From: Armatimonadota bacterium | GTDB lineage: Bacteria > Armatimonadota > Armatimonadia > Armatimonadales > Armatimonadaceae | Reading direction: 5' to 3' | DNA length: 6,948 bases | Assembly (NCBI GenBank): GCA_014381035.1 | Contig: JACMIS010000320.1 | Coordinates: 1 to 6,948 of the forward strand | Program-made: the position numbers and the translations under genes | In this document: positions 6,706 to 6,948 of the stretch, in pieces | Position numbering within the stretch: the first letter of the stretch is position 1 | How the letters are laid out: each line of letters begins with the position of its first letter | The notes under the pieces: model-generated | Told to the model about the DNA's origin: nothing | Database searches by the model: none | Seen by the model: the letters and a program-made list of their open reading frames with translations, nothing else

Positions 6706-6774
6706 CATTTTTCGCGCATTTTTCAAAAAAGTTTTTCGTGATTCTTGTGGGTCATCTCCGGGCGAACAAAGCGT

Positions 6775-6803
6775 TTGAAAAGCGTTGTGATTTGCTGTAA
6801 AAT
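6775..6803 (+). promoter_or_regulatory. Sigma-70-type promoter reading towards the right end
   Basis: TTGAAA (6775-6780) and TAAAAT (6798-6803) are separated by exactly 17 bp, each five of six to consensus. Transcription would begin near 6810. It reads into the hairpin at 6827-6871 and then towards the window edge. Confidence 0.6.
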
Positions 6804-6826
6804 AAAGAGATAATAAACACGGTTTT

Positions 6827-6871
6827 GACGGGGGAACCCACGGTGAAAAACGCTCGGGTTCCCCTGTTTTT
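6827..6871 (+). terminator. Terminator-like hairpin close behind a promoter (attenuator or end of a very short RNA)
   Basis: GGGGAACCC (6831-6839) pairs perfectly with GGGTTCCCC (6856-6864). The stem lengthens at its base with G-U, C-G and A-T pairs (6827-6830 with 6865-6868) and leads into TTTTT (6867-6871) and further T-rich sequence. The loop is 16 nt. It begins only about 20 nt after the expected transcription start, so it would make an RNA of about 60 nt or act as a conditional stop for a gene beyond the window. Confidence 0.6.
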
Positions 6872-6948
6872 GTCTGTTTATTTGAAACGTTGCCCGGTGT
6901 AGTGATTCCCGGATTTTTGTAAAACTGAGGAGAAGTAGTATTTACTGA
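6872..6948 (+). promoter_or_regulatory. Probable 5' untranslated end of a gene lying beyond the window
   Basis: A Shine-Dalgarno-like GAGGAG lies at 6927-6932, but no ATG, GTG or TTG follows at a normal distance inside the window. The final A at 6948 could open an ATG, although the 15-nt spacing would be long. I take this as a hint of a downstream plus-strand gene, not proof. Confidence 0.3.

Noticed and set aside
6007..6741. 244-codon plus-strand open frame across the carbonic anhydrase gene and beyond
   Set aside because: It is antisense to a clear beta-carbonic anhydrase, runs through a terminator hairpin, has no recognisable protein sequence and is rich in Ser/Arg as expected of a shadow frame.
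6831..6864. Possible cyclic-di-AMP (ydaO-type) riboswitch, because of CGGGGGAACCCA followed by GGTGAAA
   Set aside because: The two arms simply pair as a terminator stem, and the rest of the long ydaO-type fold is missing in the available space.

Overview
The window is bacterial chromosomal DNA with GC-rich genes and more AT-rich gaps. It looks like a Gram-negative-type lineage that uses the PEP-CTERM/exosortase system: there is a Sec signal peptide on a TPR protein and an orphan PEP-CTERM sorting tail. The mix of genes, compact operons, alternative start codons (TTG) and an A/T-rich -10 box almost touching an ATG would suit phyla such as Armatimonadota, Planctomycetota or Verrucomicrobiota. 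I cannot fix the phylum from the sequence, and this is a low-confidence inference.

Layout. (1) 2-1921 (+): the 3' part of a large DUF4132-family gene that begins before the window, followed by a strong intrinsic terminator (1937-1972). (2) 1973-2405: a gap holding a decayed minus-strand PEP-CTERM C-terminus and, at its right end, a promoter whose TATAAT box lies 8 bp before the next ATG. (3) 2406-5816 (+): a tight three-gene block. It encodes an exported TPR-repeat protein, an NAD kinase (TTG start; its Shine-Dalgarno shares bases with the TPR stop codon) and an APH-fold small-molecule kinase (11-bp overlap with nadK). (4) 5785-5914: a palindromic element with perfect 29-bp arms. It supplies the last codons and stop of the kinase gene and separates it from the convergent gene. 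(5) 5919-6413 (-): a short beta-carbonic anhydrase. (6) 6414-6948: 535 bp without a convincing protein gene but with several regulatory signals. These are the carbonic anhydrase leader, a probable minus-strand small RNA ending in an intrinsic terminator, a well-spaced plus-strand promoter followed almost at once by a terminator hairpin, and a Shine-Dalgarno-like GAGGAG at the extreme right end.

How the genes work together. Only the TPR-nadK-kinase block looks like one transcription unit. NAD kinase makes NADP from NAD. The linked kinase has all the catalytic APH motifs, but its substrate cannot be read from sequence. The carbonic anhydrase is separately transcribed and interconverts CO2 and bicarbonate.

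The most interesting feature is the candidate small RNA at about 6506-6671 (-). The octamer TTGGGGAG occurs three times, about 50 nt apart. Each copy lies exactly in a predicted 8-nt apical loop, including the loop of the terminator. Seven GGA trinucleotides fall within 115 nt. This resembles the architecture of protein-sponge RNAs such as RsmY/RsmZ, but the assignment is a hypothesis.
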